DNA of 64,000 nt from Polaribacter sargassicola (GCF_021991835.1 NZ_JAHDAU010000012.1:1-64000); one strand, 5' to 3'. Shown: positions 50,890 through 59,507, counted from the first letter of the stretch. Notes: generated from the letters alone by a model not told the origin. Program-made: numbers and translations.

Positions 50890-51567
50890 TTATATTTTTA
50901 AGGTAACCATTCCAGCATCTATCGGAAATATTTGCCCTGATATAGATTTTGCCTTGTCGGATAATAAATAAGCCGCCAAAGAAGCTACTTCTGTTGGTTC
51001 TAAATATTGTTTTAAAGGATGGCGATCTTTCATGGCTTCTTGCTGTTTTTCGTTTCTTAATAAACGAGCCGCTAAAGGGGTATTAGTTACTGTTGGCGCA
51101 ATGGCATTAAACCTGATTTTAGTAGCATATTCTGCCGCCAATGATTTTACCAAGCCTTCTACACCAGCCTTACTTACCGCAACACTGGCATGAAAAGGCA
51201 TGCCCATTTGGGTAGCTACAGTACTAAACAATAATACACTTCCGTTTTGGGTACTTAAAGACTTTTCGTATTTCTTTAAAACTCTTATTGCACCTAGTAC
51301 ATTAATGTTAAAATCCTCAATAAAATCTTCTGATGTTAACCTTTTAAATGGTTTTAAATTGATACTACCTGGGCAATACACCAAGCCATTTAATACATCT
51401 ATTTCTGGTAATTCGTCTTTTAAAACATCTAAAAGATACTGCTTGGTATTTGCTTTAGAGGCTATTTCTGTACGACTCATTACAATTACATTGTGGTCTA
51501 CTTTTAAAGTATTTACCAATGCTTTTCCTATTCCTTTACTACCGCCAACTATTAAAATTGTTTTCAT
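50890..51567 (-). CDS. Atypical short-chain dehydrogenase/reductase
   Basis: A 225-residue SDR with nucleotide motif GGSKGIG (residues 8-14). At the catalytic position, FHASVAVSKAGVEGL has the lysine, but the residue four before it is Val rather than Tyr, so the usual YxxxK acid/base is missing. The Rossmann fold and length are otherwise normal, and related flavobacterial photolyase-cluster SDRs share this feature. It may bind NAD(P) without classical oxidoreductase chemistry. It lies 2 bp after the DUF2867-type gene ends. Confidence 0.8.
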   Translation of the reverse strand: MKTILIVGGSKGIGKALVNTLKVDHNVIVMSRTEIASKANTKQYLLDVLKDELPEIDVLNGLVYCPGSINLKPFKRLTSEDFIEDFNINVLGAIRVLKKYEKSLSTQNGSVLLFSTVATQMGMPFHASVAVSKAGVEGLVKSLAAEYATKIRFNAIAPTVTNTPLAARLLRNEKQQEAMKDRHPLKQYLEPTEVASLAAYLLSDKAKSISGQIFPIDAGMVTLKI

Positions 51568-51569
51568 CC

Positions 51570-52991
51570 TTATTTTATATTAATTAGTGAATTTATCATG
51601 CCCTTAAAAACAAATGCATGAAATGGCAATACCATAAACCAATACAGCCTACCCATAACACCTTTGGGTCTAAAAACGGCTCTTTGCTGTAGTTTACCGT
51701 TGGTTATTTTAAACTCTAACCAAGCCTCTCCTGGCAATTTCATTTCTGCAAATAATAACAATCTTTTTTCTTTTTTATCCGCTAATAAAACCCGCCAAAA
51801 ATCCAACGGATCTCCTGCTTCTAAATGGGTTTTATGCGTTCTTCCTCTTCTCAACCCAACTCCACCAAAAAGTTTGTCTATATATCCTCTTATTTTCCAT
51901 AGCCAATTAAAACTATACCAACCATTTTGCCCTCCAATAGACCAAATTTTGTGTAATGTTTTCTCTTCGTTTTTAATAGTTTTTACTCTTACATCTGTAA
52001 AACAACCAAACTCTGGCAATTGAATATGCTTTGCTAATTGATCGTTAAAAACACCGCTACTCATGGCATCTTTCCAACTAGAAACTACATCGTTTTGTTC
52101 TATTTTTTGAAAAGCAAGTGCCACAGCTTCTTTGTAAGTAATCGGTTTTATTTTTAGAATTTTATTGATATTATTTGGCTTAGCAATAACTTCAATCTTC
52201 ATACTATCTACCAAAGCTTGTGCTAAATTAAACGAGGTAGAGGTTACAAAATACAACCAATAAGAAGATAATTTAGGACTTAATACTGGTAAGGTGTATA
52301 TGTATCTTTTAAACCCTCTAACTTCTGCAAATTGCAATAACATTTCTTTGTATGTTAATACCTCTGGCCCACCAATATCAAAAGATTGATTGAATAACTC
52401 TTCTTTATCCAATGCTTTTTCTAAATACGATAAAACATCTCTAACAGCAATGGGTTGTGTTTTGGTATTTAGCCATCTTGGGGTAATCATTACAGGTAGT
52501 TTTTCTACAATATCTCTAACAATCTCAAAAGAAGCACTACCACTACCCACTACAATCCCTGCTCTAAAAGTAGTTAATCCATACTGTTTAGATCGCAATG
52601 TTTTTTCTACTGCAAAACGAGATTTTAAATGCTTAGAAAGCGAATTGTCATTTACAATTCCACTTAAATACACCACTTGCTTTGCCTTTGTTTGTTCTAT
52701 TAACTTTTTAAAATTTACCGCACAGATCTTTTCTAAATCCTCAAAATTATTAGCATCTGTAGACATAGAGTGAATTAAATAATACGCTGCATCTATATCT
52801 TTTGGAAACACCACTTTATCAGTGTTTAAAAAATCAACTTTTAAAAAGGTTACATTTTTATGATGTTCAAACTCATCGGGAATTCTATCTAAATCACGGA
52901 CACAACAAACCAACTGATGATTGTTTTCTAGTAAATTTAAAACCAATCTCTTAGCAATATAACCTGTTGTACCTGTAATTAATATTTTCAT
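51570..52991 (-). CDS. NAD(P)-binding atypical SDR with C-terminal DUF2867 domain
   Basis: A 473-residue two-domain protein. Residues 1-300 form an extended-SDR-like Rossmann domain (GTTGYIAKRLVLNLL, AAYYLIHSMST, VVYLSGIV) and the last ~150 residues are a DUF2867 domain (WSIGGQNGWYSFNWLWKIRGYIDKLFGG ... RGRTHKTHLEAGDPLDFWRVL) of unknown function. DUF2867 fusions of this sort recur in flavobacterial light-stress clusters. The start is set by the MKILITGTTGYIA motif. It follows the flavin reductase gene with a 24-bp gap. Confidence 0.85.
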   Translation of the reverse strand: MKILITGTTGYIAKRLVLNLLENNHQLVCCVRDLDRIPDEFEHHKNVTFLKVDFLNTDKVVFPKDIDAAYYLIHSMSTDANNFEDLEKICAVNFKKLIEQTKAKQVVYLSGIVNDNSLSKHLKSRFAVEKTLRSKQYGLTTFRAGIVVGSGSASFEIVRDIVEKLPVMITPRWLNTKTQPIAVRDVLSYLEKALDKEELFNQSFDIGGPEVLTYKEMLLQFAEVRGFKRYIYTLPVLSPKLSSYWLYFVTSTSFNLAQALVDSMKIEVIAKPNNINKILKIKPITYKEAVALAFQKIEQNDVVSSWKDAMSSGVFNDQLAKHIQLPEFGCFTDVRVKTIKNEEKTLHKIWSIGGQNGWYSFNWLWKIRGYIDKLFGGVGLRRGRTHKTHLEAGDPLDFWRVLLADKKEKRLLLFAEMKLPGEAWLEFKITNGKLQQRAVFRPKGVMGRLYWFMVLPFHAFVFKGMINSLINIK

Positions 52992-53015
52992 ATTTTATTT
53001 TAAAAAATACTTTTT

Positions 53016-53636
53016 CTATGCTTCTTTTTTGGGTCTTTGATATCCTTTTCGGCTTATATCTTCTGGTACAGCATAACCGTCTAAACCATTGATAACTGCT
53101 GTTTTTGCTTTGGCAAGATTTACAAATCCATCTTTAGACACCAAATCATCCGCTATATATAAATCCACAATTTCCCCCAGCACTAAAATGGTATCGTTGG
53201 CTTTAATGTGATATTCTTCTAAGTACTTTAATCCCATTTTAATGGCACAACCTTTTACAAAAGGAGCTTTAAAATCGTTTAAATATTCTTCTTGTAAAGT
53301 TGTTTTATAAAACTCAGATATTTCTGCAGGGTATTTTGCTGATGTATGGTGTGCCTCTTCTATAATATCTTTATAAATATGGTTAATCGTATAAAATCCT
53401 GTTTCTTTTATATTATCATAAGTATTGCGCACAACGGTATTAGGTCTTAAAACAAACCCTAAAATTGGCGGATTAGAACCATAATGCACTACCGAGCTAA
53501 AAACGGCTACATTCGTTGTGCCTTTTTTAGATTGAGTAGCAATTAAGTTTGCTGCTTTAAATCCAGATACACTATTTATTAAATTAATTTTGTACAAGTA
53601 ATTTAGAGCATTTATGTCTTTTAAGGTAAAGTGCAT
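53016..53636 (-). CDS. Flavin reductase-like FMN-binding split-barrel protein
   Basis: A 206-residue protein of the flavin reductase/NADH:FMN oxidoreductase split-barrel family. The first ~100 residues have KAANLIATQSKKGTTNVAVFSSVVHYGSNPPILGFVLRP, in which Asn and His residues contact FMN, and later GEIVDLYIADDLVSKDGFVNL. Length and motifs match the 200-residue group common in flavobacterial photolyase clusters. Its start abuts the end of the ABC1 gene (no gap), indicating one transcript. Confidence 0.87.
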   Translation of the reverse strand: MHFTLKDINALNYLYKINLINSVSGFKAANLIATQSKKGTTNVAVFSSVVHYGSNPPILGFVLRPNTVVRNTYDNIKETGFYTINHIYKDIIEEAHHTSAKYPAEISEFYKTTLQEEYLNDFKAPFVKGCAIKMGLKYLEEYHIKANDTILVLGEIVDLYIADDLVSKDGFVNLAKAKTAVINGLDGYAVPEDISRKGYQRPKKEA

Positions 53637-54947
53637 TTAAAGATTTTTAAAATTGTTGATTTTAATATTAGTCGCTTTTAAATCGTGCATTAAATTATAC
53701 AAACCAAAAAAGGTTCTGTTTATGTATATAAAATGTTTAGATCCTCGGTTACCATTCATTTTCTTTAACTCGGTACTTTTGGCATATTTTTGTCCTAAAT
53801 CACTAATTTTACCAAAAAACACATCGTCAGAAAAATCGAAGATTTCTTTGTGAAATGGTTGTGTAAATAGCGCCAACATTTCATAAAAAAGCGCTTTAAA
53901 AAAGGCCTTTTCTTCCTCAGAATCATCTGATCTTAATATTTCTAACTCATATAATTTAGCTTCAAAAAAAGCAGGATTTTCTATGTTTTCTTTCTTAGCC
54001 AATTCAAAATAAGGCACATAAAAACTATCTGGTACTTCTTTCATACAACCAAAATCAATAGCTATTAATTGATGGTCATCAGAAACCAAAAAATTACCAG
54101 GATGCGGGTCTGCATGTACTTTTCTTAAAACATGCATTTGGTACATGTAAAAATCCCAAAGTGCCTGACCAATTTTTGTTAAATCTTCTGGTGAATTCTT
54201 TTTACTTACATATTCTGATAGATGAATGCCTTCCATCCAATCCATTGTTAAAATTCTTTGGGTAGAAAATTCTGGATAATAATTCGGGAATTTTAAATTT
54301 GGTATTACACTGCACTTACTAGATACCTCGTTACTTTGTGCCAACTCTAAAATATAGTTGGTTTCTTCTGTAAGTTTATTTTCTACTTCCTTAAAATATT
54401 CATCAGATCCTTTTCCTTTAATGTTAAACATTTTCATGGCAATGGGTTTTACCATGGCCAAATCTGTAGAAATGCTTTCTGCCACACCAGGATATTGAAT
54501 TTTAACAGCCAATTTTTTAGCTCCTTTCGTCGCTTTGTGTACTTGACCAATACTGGCGGCATTTATAGATTGAGTAGAAAATGTATCAAAAACCTCTGTA
54601 GGACTTTGCTTAAAATATTTTTTAAATGTTTTTACCACCAAAGGTGGAGATAAAGGAGGTACAGAAAATTGTGATAAAGAAAATTTTTCTACATATGCTC
54701 CTGGCAATATGTTTTTTTCCATACTTAGCATTTGTGCTACTTTTAAAGCAGAACCTTTCATGGTTTTTAAACCATCGTAAATGTCTGTTGCATTTGCTTC
54801 GTCTAAATTTTCTTTTGCTTCTTCTTCTGTTTTTACTATTTTTTCTCCGTAATACTTTACATAATTCACCCCTACTTTTAAACCTGTAGAAACCAATTTA
54901 GATGCACGCTGTATTTTAGAAGTTGGTATACTATCTATATTTTTCAT
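53637..54947 (-). CDS. ABC1/COQ8-type atypical kinase (AarF/UbiB family)
   Basis: The start at 54947 (MKNIDSIPTSK) overlaps the TetR stop by 4 bp; a longer frame to 54971 lies inside the TetR gene and is less likely. The 436-residue protein has the ADCK/COQ8 landmarks: a KVAQ variant of the KxGQ motif (ALKVAQMLS), the Ala-rich loop of NAASIGQVH, LAVKIQYPGV, and DPHPGNFLVSDDHQLIAIDFG with the catalytic Asp and the DFG-like motif. Gly to Ala in KxGQ is a departure from the norm. It supports quinone synthesis or membrane lipid stress responses. Confidence 0.88.
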   Translation of the reverse strand: MKNIDSIPTSKIQRASKLVSTGLKVGVNYVKYYGEKIVKTEEEAKENLDEANATDIYDGLKTMKGSALKVAQMLSMEKNILPGAYVEKFSLSQFSVPPLSPPLVVKTFKKYFKQSPTEVFDTFSTQSINAASIGQVHKATKGAKKLAVKIQYPGVAESISTDLAMVKPIAMKMFNIKGKGSDEYFKEVENKLTEETNYILELAQSNEVSSKCSVIPNLKFPNYYPEFSTQRILTMDWMEGIHLSEYVSKKNSPEDLTKIGQALWDFYMYQMHVLRKVHADPHPGNFLVSDDHQLIAIDFGCMKEVPDSFYVPYFELAKKENIENPAFFEAKLYELEILRSDDSEEEKAFFKALFYEMLALFTQPFHKEIFDFSDDVFFGKISDLGQKYAKSTELKKMNGNRGSKHFIYINRTFFGLYNLMHDLKATNIKINNFKNL

Positions 54948-55603
54948 AAGGTTGATTTTTTTTCTTTCCACAAAAATTTAGCAAAATCAATAACACTCTG
55001 TACCGGTGTAATATCTCTTAAATCGAAACTTGCTTTTACAGACTTTTCAATAAAAATATCTGTTTTCTCAAAATTATCAGAACTGTCTTCTAACCAAAAC
55101 TGTAGGGTAAACAATAAATGTCCCCATGCAGCTTCTTGCATTCCCTTTTCTTGAATTTTGTTAATGGTTTTATTCTTAAAATCGATGCTATCCGTTTCTA
55201 TCTCTTTATTGATGAACTCTTTAAATACGGTTCTTAATTTTGATAATAATTTTAAAGATTCTAATTTATTTTTGTTCTCTTTTAACTTTAAGTGTACATA
55301 AGATCTGTTGGCCGTTAGCAACTCAAAAAAGGTATAATAAAAACTTAACAATTTACTTTTAACATCATAGGTTTTGTACTCTTCATTTTGCAATAACAGC
55401 GCTATGGTTTTGGTACAGAACACTGCAAAAATGTGCTTTTCTAAAGCTTCAAAATCGTTAAAATGTTGGTAAAATAAACTTTCATCAAAATTATTTTTTT
55501 TACTAAAAGCATACACAGTTTTAGAGGTCGTTTCACCCATTAAAACCTCATCCATGTATAATTCTATAATTTTATCAGCAGAAATACTCTTTTTTTTAGG
55601 CAT
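54944..55603 (-). CDS. TetR-family transcriptional regulator
   Basis: A 219-residue protein with an N-terminal HTH-like segment (SADKIIELYMDEVLMGETTSKTVYAFSKKNNFDESLFYQHF, about residues 5-45) and a C-terminal helical dimer domain with conserved tryptophans. The recognition helix is unusual for TetR proteins (FDESLFYQHF), but the family is recognisable. It is second in the light-stress operon and overlaps the ABC1 gene (ATGA). A perfect 19-bp palindrome precedes the first gene, so it is probably the operon's own regulator. Confidence 0.8.
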   Translation of the reverse strand: MPKKKSISADKIIELYMDEVLMGETTSKTVYAFSKKNNFDESLFYQHFNDFEALEKHIFAVFCTKTIALLLQNEEYKTYDVKSKLLSFYYTFFELLTANRSYVHLKLKENKNKLESLKLLSKLRTVFKEFINKEIETDSIDFKNKTINKIQEKGMQEAAWGHLLFTLQFWLEDSSDNFEKTDIFIEKSVKASFDLRDITPVQSVIDFAKFLWKEKKSTL

Positions 55604-55614
55604 AATTCTATTTT

Positions 55615-56094
55615 TTAATTATTTAAAACAATGTAAGCATTTAAGCTTGTTGCAATGGTCATCCATATTAAGTACGGTAGAATTAACAAGGTAAACCATT
55701 TAATTTTATAAATGTATTTACAGGTAAAATAACCTATTAATAACCACAACAATACAATAACAACCAAACCTATTTTGGTTTTATGTAAGTTAAAGAAAAC
55801 TAAGTTCCAACCCACATTTAAAAGCCATTGTAATGCATACAAACTAATCAGTTTTTTATCTAGAAAGTAAAACTGGAAACTCAATTTAGTCATGTAAAAA
55901 GAAAACAATAACATAATGCTAGTCCAAGCCGCACCAAACACCCAACCTGGTGGAGTCCAAGGTGCTTTGTTTAAAGAAATATACCAATCTTCTTGTGGTC
56001 CGTTTTCCATTAAAATAACTCCGCCCCCTAAGGCCAAAAAGTTAAAAAATAGAAAAATTAAAGTTTTAATTATTTTGTTGTCTTTCAATTTCAT
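55615..56094 (-). CDS. tspO: TspO/MBR-family membrane protein
   Basis: I chose the ATG at 56094; the TTG at 56100 belongs to the -7 element. The 159-residue protein has five helices and the family residues WYISLNKAPWTPPGWVFGAAWTSIM. TspO binds porphyrins and is light-linked, which fits a photolyase operon. It is first in a nine-gene operon running to the photolyase. The ATG is only ~4 bp from the -7 element, so the mRNA is probably leaderless or nearly so. Confidence 0.9.
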   Translation of the reverse strand: MKLKDNKIIKTLIFLFFNFLALGGGVILMENGPQEDWYISLNKAPWTPPGWVFGAAWTSIMLLFSFYMTKLSFQFYFLDKKLISLYALQWLLNVGWNLVFFNLHKTKIGLVVIVLLWLLIGYFTCKYIYKIKWFTLLILPYLIWMTIATSLNAYIVLNN

Positions 56095-56097
56095 ATG

Positions 56098-56105
56098 CAA
56101 ATTTA
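56098..56105 (-). promoter_or_regulatory. Consensus -7 element (TAAATTTG) of the light-stress operon
   Basis: Minus-strand 56105-56098 reads TAAATTTG and lies 4 bp upstream of the TspO ATG (56094). A start site 4-7 bp downstream would fall at or just past the ATG, which implies a leaderless or nearly leaderless mRNA. Confidence 0.65.
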
Positions 56106-56121
56106 CGAATTTTGTTTAACT

Positions 56122-56140
56122 TTTAAATATAATATTTAAA
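56122..56140 (-). promoter_or_regulatory. Perfect 19-bp palindrome, candidate operator
   Basis: TTTAAATATAATATTTAAA has 9-bp arms around a single central base. It starts 17 bp upstream of the -7 element, overlapping the -33 region, and is flanked by GTTTAA on both sides (GTTTAAC ... GTTTAAAC pattern). A TetR-type protein is encoded in the operon and is the natural binder. AT-rich DNA makes chance palindromes possible. Confidence 0.6.
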
Positions 56141-56160
56141 CAAAATGGTTTTTAAGCATA

Positions 56161-56197
56161 AAAAACACCCTACACGTATTTGGTGTGGGTGTGTTTT
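56161..56197. terminator. Hairpin between the light-stress operon and the DISARM-like operon
   Basis: AAAACACCCTACAC pairs with GTGTGGGTGTGTTTT (one bulge) around a 7-base loop, followed on the plus strand by T-rich sequence. On the minus strand it sits after the last defence gene (stop 56259), so it probably ends that operon. Confidence 0.65.
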
Positions 56198-56258
56198 GTA
56201 AGAAAATATAAGTAAAAACTTTCTAAAATTTGAAAAATTAGAAATAATTATAAAAAAA

Positions 56259-57110
56259 TTAATACAAAATTATATTTCTTAATTTATCATTAAAATCAAA
56301 GATATCTACTAATATAGAATTTAAAAATAGTTCACGCCCTAATCTCTCTATCAACTCAACATAGGCTAATTTCTCACTATAACCTTTATCATTAAACAAT
56401 AACGAAACTAAAAATTCATAATCTGCATTAGTTTTCATTTCCAAATAATAATTACCATTATTTGGTATGAATAACCCAGTTCTAGATAAGATACTAGGTT
56501 GCCCTGCAAAAAAGTTTTTACCAGAAGCATATTTAGTACTTTTTGCTTCAATTTTATCTTGAAAAGACTGACAAATTCCAATTTCTACAAGTCCTTTACT
56601 TAAATCTTCTTTCATAAAATCCCATACTTTGATTTCATTTTTTTTAGTAAATTCAAATGAATTTTCTTTACTAAATGCATTGAAAATTATCAACAAACTA
56701 ACAATTAATTTTTCTTCATCTTTTAAAACCCATTTGATTTCCTTATAAAAACTATCCTGTAACTTTTTAACTAATAGGTTTTTAAGGTTTTTATTTTTTT
56801 TTGAATCTAAATAAAACAAACCATTTAGATTTATAAAATAAAAATTTCTTTTTGAAGGCTTAAGACATTCTGAAATAAATTCTAAATCGATACATTTTTT
56901 AAAAACATCACTTTCAAAATCATCTATATATTTTGAACTTAATTCAAATAAACTTTCAATTTTCTTTTTTTGCCACTTTAAACCACACTCAGTAATTGAT
57001 AAAAAAAGAGAGTCATCGTTATTCTTTAATGTGCTCATACTATCTTTATCTCCAATTTCTATAAAGTTAGATTCTAGTATTTTTTTTAAATTTAATAATT
57101 CTTTATTCAT
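56259..57110 (-). CDS. Uncharacterised protein, last gene of the DrmAB/SMC operon
   Basis: A 283-residue cytosolic protein. It is rich in Lys, Asn, Phe and Leu, with an N-terminal predicted helical segment (KELLNLKKILESNFIEIGDK) and a mixed alpha/beta middle (KRNFYFINLNGLFYLDSK). A C-terminal block contains a SKYASGK-like run and ends FDFNDKLRNIIL. No Walker, nuclease (PD-(D/E)xK, HNH, HKD) or TIR motif is obvious. The gene starts 3 bp after the SMC-type ATPase gene ends, so the two are co-translated. A functional partner of that ATPase is the best guess, either an accessory or an effector. I do not recognise the family. Confidence 0.65.
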   Translation of the reverse strand: MNKELLNLKKILESNFIEIGDKDSMSTLKNNDDSLFLSITECGLKWQKKKIESLFELSSKYIDDFESDVFKKCIDLEFISECLKPSKRNFYFINLNGLFYLDSKKNKNLKNLLVKKLQDSFYKEIKWVLKDEEKLIVSLLIIFNAFSKENSFEFTKKNEIKVWDFMKEDLSKGLVEIGICQSFQDKIEAKSTKYASGKNFFAGQPSILSRTGLFIPNNGNYYLEMKTNADYEFLVSLLFNDKGYSEKLAYVELIERLGRELFLNSILVDIFDFNDKLRNIILY

Positions 57111-57113
57111 AAC

Positions 57114-59327
57114 TTAATATGATCTAATTTTAAATGTATTCGATTCTTTTGCTGGTTCTACTAAAATTGCTAGTAATAATTTATTATTGTTATTTAACTC
57201 TTTTAATCTATCTATTACCATTTCAAGTGATTTATTATCCATATTCGCAATTTCATCAATTAATACAATGAATTTTCGTTCTTCACTTATATTTAGTTTT
57301 GCTTTTAAATAATTACTGGAACCTTGCCCACCACTAAAATCTGAAAAAGCTATTCTTCTATCATTTTGAGTTACAAAATATGGTGTTTTACTTGAATAAT
57401 CTATATAAGCTATATCTACATTACTGTCTTGATAAATAATTTTATTCCCCATGAGTGATGCTACATATTCTCCTATAATTTTCATATAAGATTTGTATTC
57501 TAATGAATCATCTGATTTTAATTCGCCATTATCACTTATAAGAGCATTTCTTTGAACCATATACCTTGTAAAAAAACTTAACTTATTACTAAATATTTGA
57601 ATTTCTCTATGGTTTAAAGCATACTTAGATGATTTCTTAGAGTTTTCTACTTTTAATTTTACATTATCATCTAACAACGCTTTATCCAAAGTGACTAAGA
57701 ATAACTCACTTTTTTTTATTTCATTTTTGTATTCATCAATTTGCTCTTTTTCTTTTCCCTTACAATAATTGTTTTTCATATATAAATTATCACACAATTC
57801 ATCAATACTATTTGCATCATTCAGCACAGATAATTTAACACCATTAATTTCTAGATTATTTCTTAATTTATCTATTTCTAATTTATCTCGATTAATAGAT
57901 TCCTTAATATTGTTAGCTCTTTCTATTTTTTTATCATAACCATTATTTCCACTCTTATTTTTAGTAATTTCTCTCGATAACTTTTTTGAAAAACTAAGAC
58001 CTTTATTTATCTTACCAACAAGACTACTTATAGCGTTATTTAATTCTTTCTGTAACTTATTTAAATCATCAACTATACTTAATTTATTTTCATAAATATC
58101 AAGTTTTTCCATGATTAAATACGGATTCTTATCGAATAATCCGATTATAAGTTGACTTTGTCTACAGTTGTCTTGATATTTAGTAAATGCATTTTTTAAT
58201 TCTTTAATAAACTTATAATCAAACTCATTATATTCTGATTTAAGTTCTTTAAAAACTTTATCTAAAGAAATATTCTTAAAACTCTCTAAACCCTTTATAA
58301 ATTTGGATATTTTTTCAACATCATTCACTAATAAATCATCTACTATCGACTCTGGATTATCAAATAAATAATTAAACAAATTGACATCTGTTTTAGAGAA
58401 ACTATTAGTGAATTTTTCATAATATACATTTTCAATTATTTCCTCCTTACAATAAACTAATAAGCTTGAAATATGAAGATTTCTGATTTCTTTTTTAAGA
58501 GCTGAAATCTTATTTTTATTATCTGTATTTTTTTTTGACCTAGAGCTTGGTTTTAATAATTTTAATTCTTTTTCGATATTTGAAAATTCAATTACTTTAC
58601 GAGCTTTAGAATCTGTACTTTTTTTAAGTCTAATTAAATTATCATAATTTTCTAAGTCTTTAAGATTTTCTTTTAACTTATCTAATTTATCCTCATGAGT
58701 TTTTTTTAATTCAAGATCTCTATTAATTCTATCTTGAATTTTTTTAATGACTACCTCATCTCTTTCTTCTTTAATTGACTTTAGGATATCTCTAATTTTT
58801 ATATCTAAAGGGTTAAGATTTCCTAAAATTTCTCCATTAAATTCTTTAATTGATTTTAGTAATTTATATATTCTATCCAATGGTTTTTCTGGTATGTCAT
58901 ATAATAATTTATATCTACTTGAAAACTCATCAGAATTTATTTTCTCAGCCCCCCCTTTTTTATCTTTTATTCTTATTTCATTTTCATCTAAATAATTAAA
59001 CTTGCCATTGATTTTAAAACCATCAGGGTCATCTATATCAATTTCAAAATTAATTTTTTGATGTTCTTTGTCTATTAAATAATTTAATGACCTTCTTAAT
59101 GACGGTGAAAGTTCATCATCAGGTAATTCTAGTGCTTTAAACGCATAAGCTATACTATTTAAAAGAAAACTTTTACCAGAACTATTAGATGCTTTTATTA
59201 CTAATATACGAGAATTCCCTCCCTCTCTACTATTAATAAATTCAACAAGATTATTATTTGGAGTAAAGGTTTCTTCAGATATTGTGTTTGGCTGTTTTAT
59301 TAATTTATAATCTATAAATTTTATCAT
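57114..59327 (-). CDS. SMC/ABC-type coiled-coil ATPase
   Basis: A 737-residue RecN/SMC-like ATPase. Walker A (KASNSSGKSFLLN, about 49-61) replaces the usual first Gly with Ala-Ser but keeps the GKS core. A long charged helical region with several coiled-coil stretches spans about 170-560. The ABC signature is FSGGQGSS near 668, Walker B is FIVLIDEIA near 690 and the D-loop is NMDNKSLE. The head-coil-head layout resembles Lamassu LmuB and the ATPase of ABC-three-component systems. Its start overlaps the stop of a 55-codon gene (TAATG). Confidence 0.8.
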   Translation of the reverse strand: MIKFIDYKLIKQPNTISEETFTPNNNLVEFINSREGGNSRILVIKASNSSGKSFLLNSIAYAFKALELPDDELSPSLRRSLNYLIDKEHQKINFEIDIDDPDGFKINGKFNYLDENEIRIKDKKGGAEKINSDEFSSRYKLLYDIPEKPLDRIYKLLKSIKEFNGEILGNLNPLDIKIRDILKSIKEERDEVVIKKIQDRINRDLELKKTHEDKLDKLKENLKDLENYDNLIRLKKSTDSKARKVIEFSNIEKELKLLKPSSRSKKNTDNKNKISALKKEIRNLHISSLLVYCKEEIIENVYYEKFTNSFSKTDVNLFNYLFDNPESIVDDLLVNDVEKISKFIKGLESFKNISLDKVFKELKSEYNEFDYKFIKELKNAFTKYQDNCRQSQLIIGLFDKNPYLIMEKLDIYENKLSIVDDLNKLQKELNNAISSLVGKINKGLSFSKKLSREITKNKSGNNGYDKKIERANNIKESINRDKLEIDKLRNNLEINGVKLSVLNDANSIDELCDNLYMKNNYCKGKEKEQIDEYKNEIKKSELFLVTLDKALLDDNVKLKVENSKKSSKYALNHREIQIFSNKLSFFTRYMVQRNALISDNGELKSDDSLEYKSYMKIIGEYVASLMGNKIIYQDSNVDIAYIDYSSKTPYFVTQNDRRIAFSDFSGGQGSSNYLKAKLNISEERKFIVLIDEIANMDNKSLEMVIDRLKELNNNNKLLLAILVEPAKESNTFKIRSY

Positions 59328-59494
59328 TATCCCTTAATTATAATTTCAATAATTTCATCAAAAGAGCCCTCTTTATCCTCTACAGCCATTAATTTTTTGA
59401 GCACAGTAGAGAATTCATTTTTCTCTTCACTTGAATAACCATTTATTTTACCAAAATCTTTAACTAACTTTTCTAAATATTCTTCTTCATTCAT
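59327..59494 (-). CDS. Small 55-residue acidic protein, probable middle component
   Basis: It begins with ATG at 59494 (MNEEEYLEKLVKDFGK) and ends with TAA at 59327, which overlaps the ATG of the SMC gene by 1 base (TAATG). It is acidic and helical, with two predicted helices. The stop of the 343-residue gene is only 13 bp upstream, so there is no room for a separate promoter. Small proteins between the partners of ABC-type defence modules (middle components) are known, but no sequence match is claimed. Coding nature is supported by the unbroken frame, biased composition and tight overlap. Confidence 0.6.
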   Translation of the reverse strand: MNEEEYLEKLVKDFGKINGYSSEEKNEFSTVLKKLMAVEDKEGSFDEIIEIIIKG

Positions 59495-59507
59495 AATTTT
59501 ATTCTTT

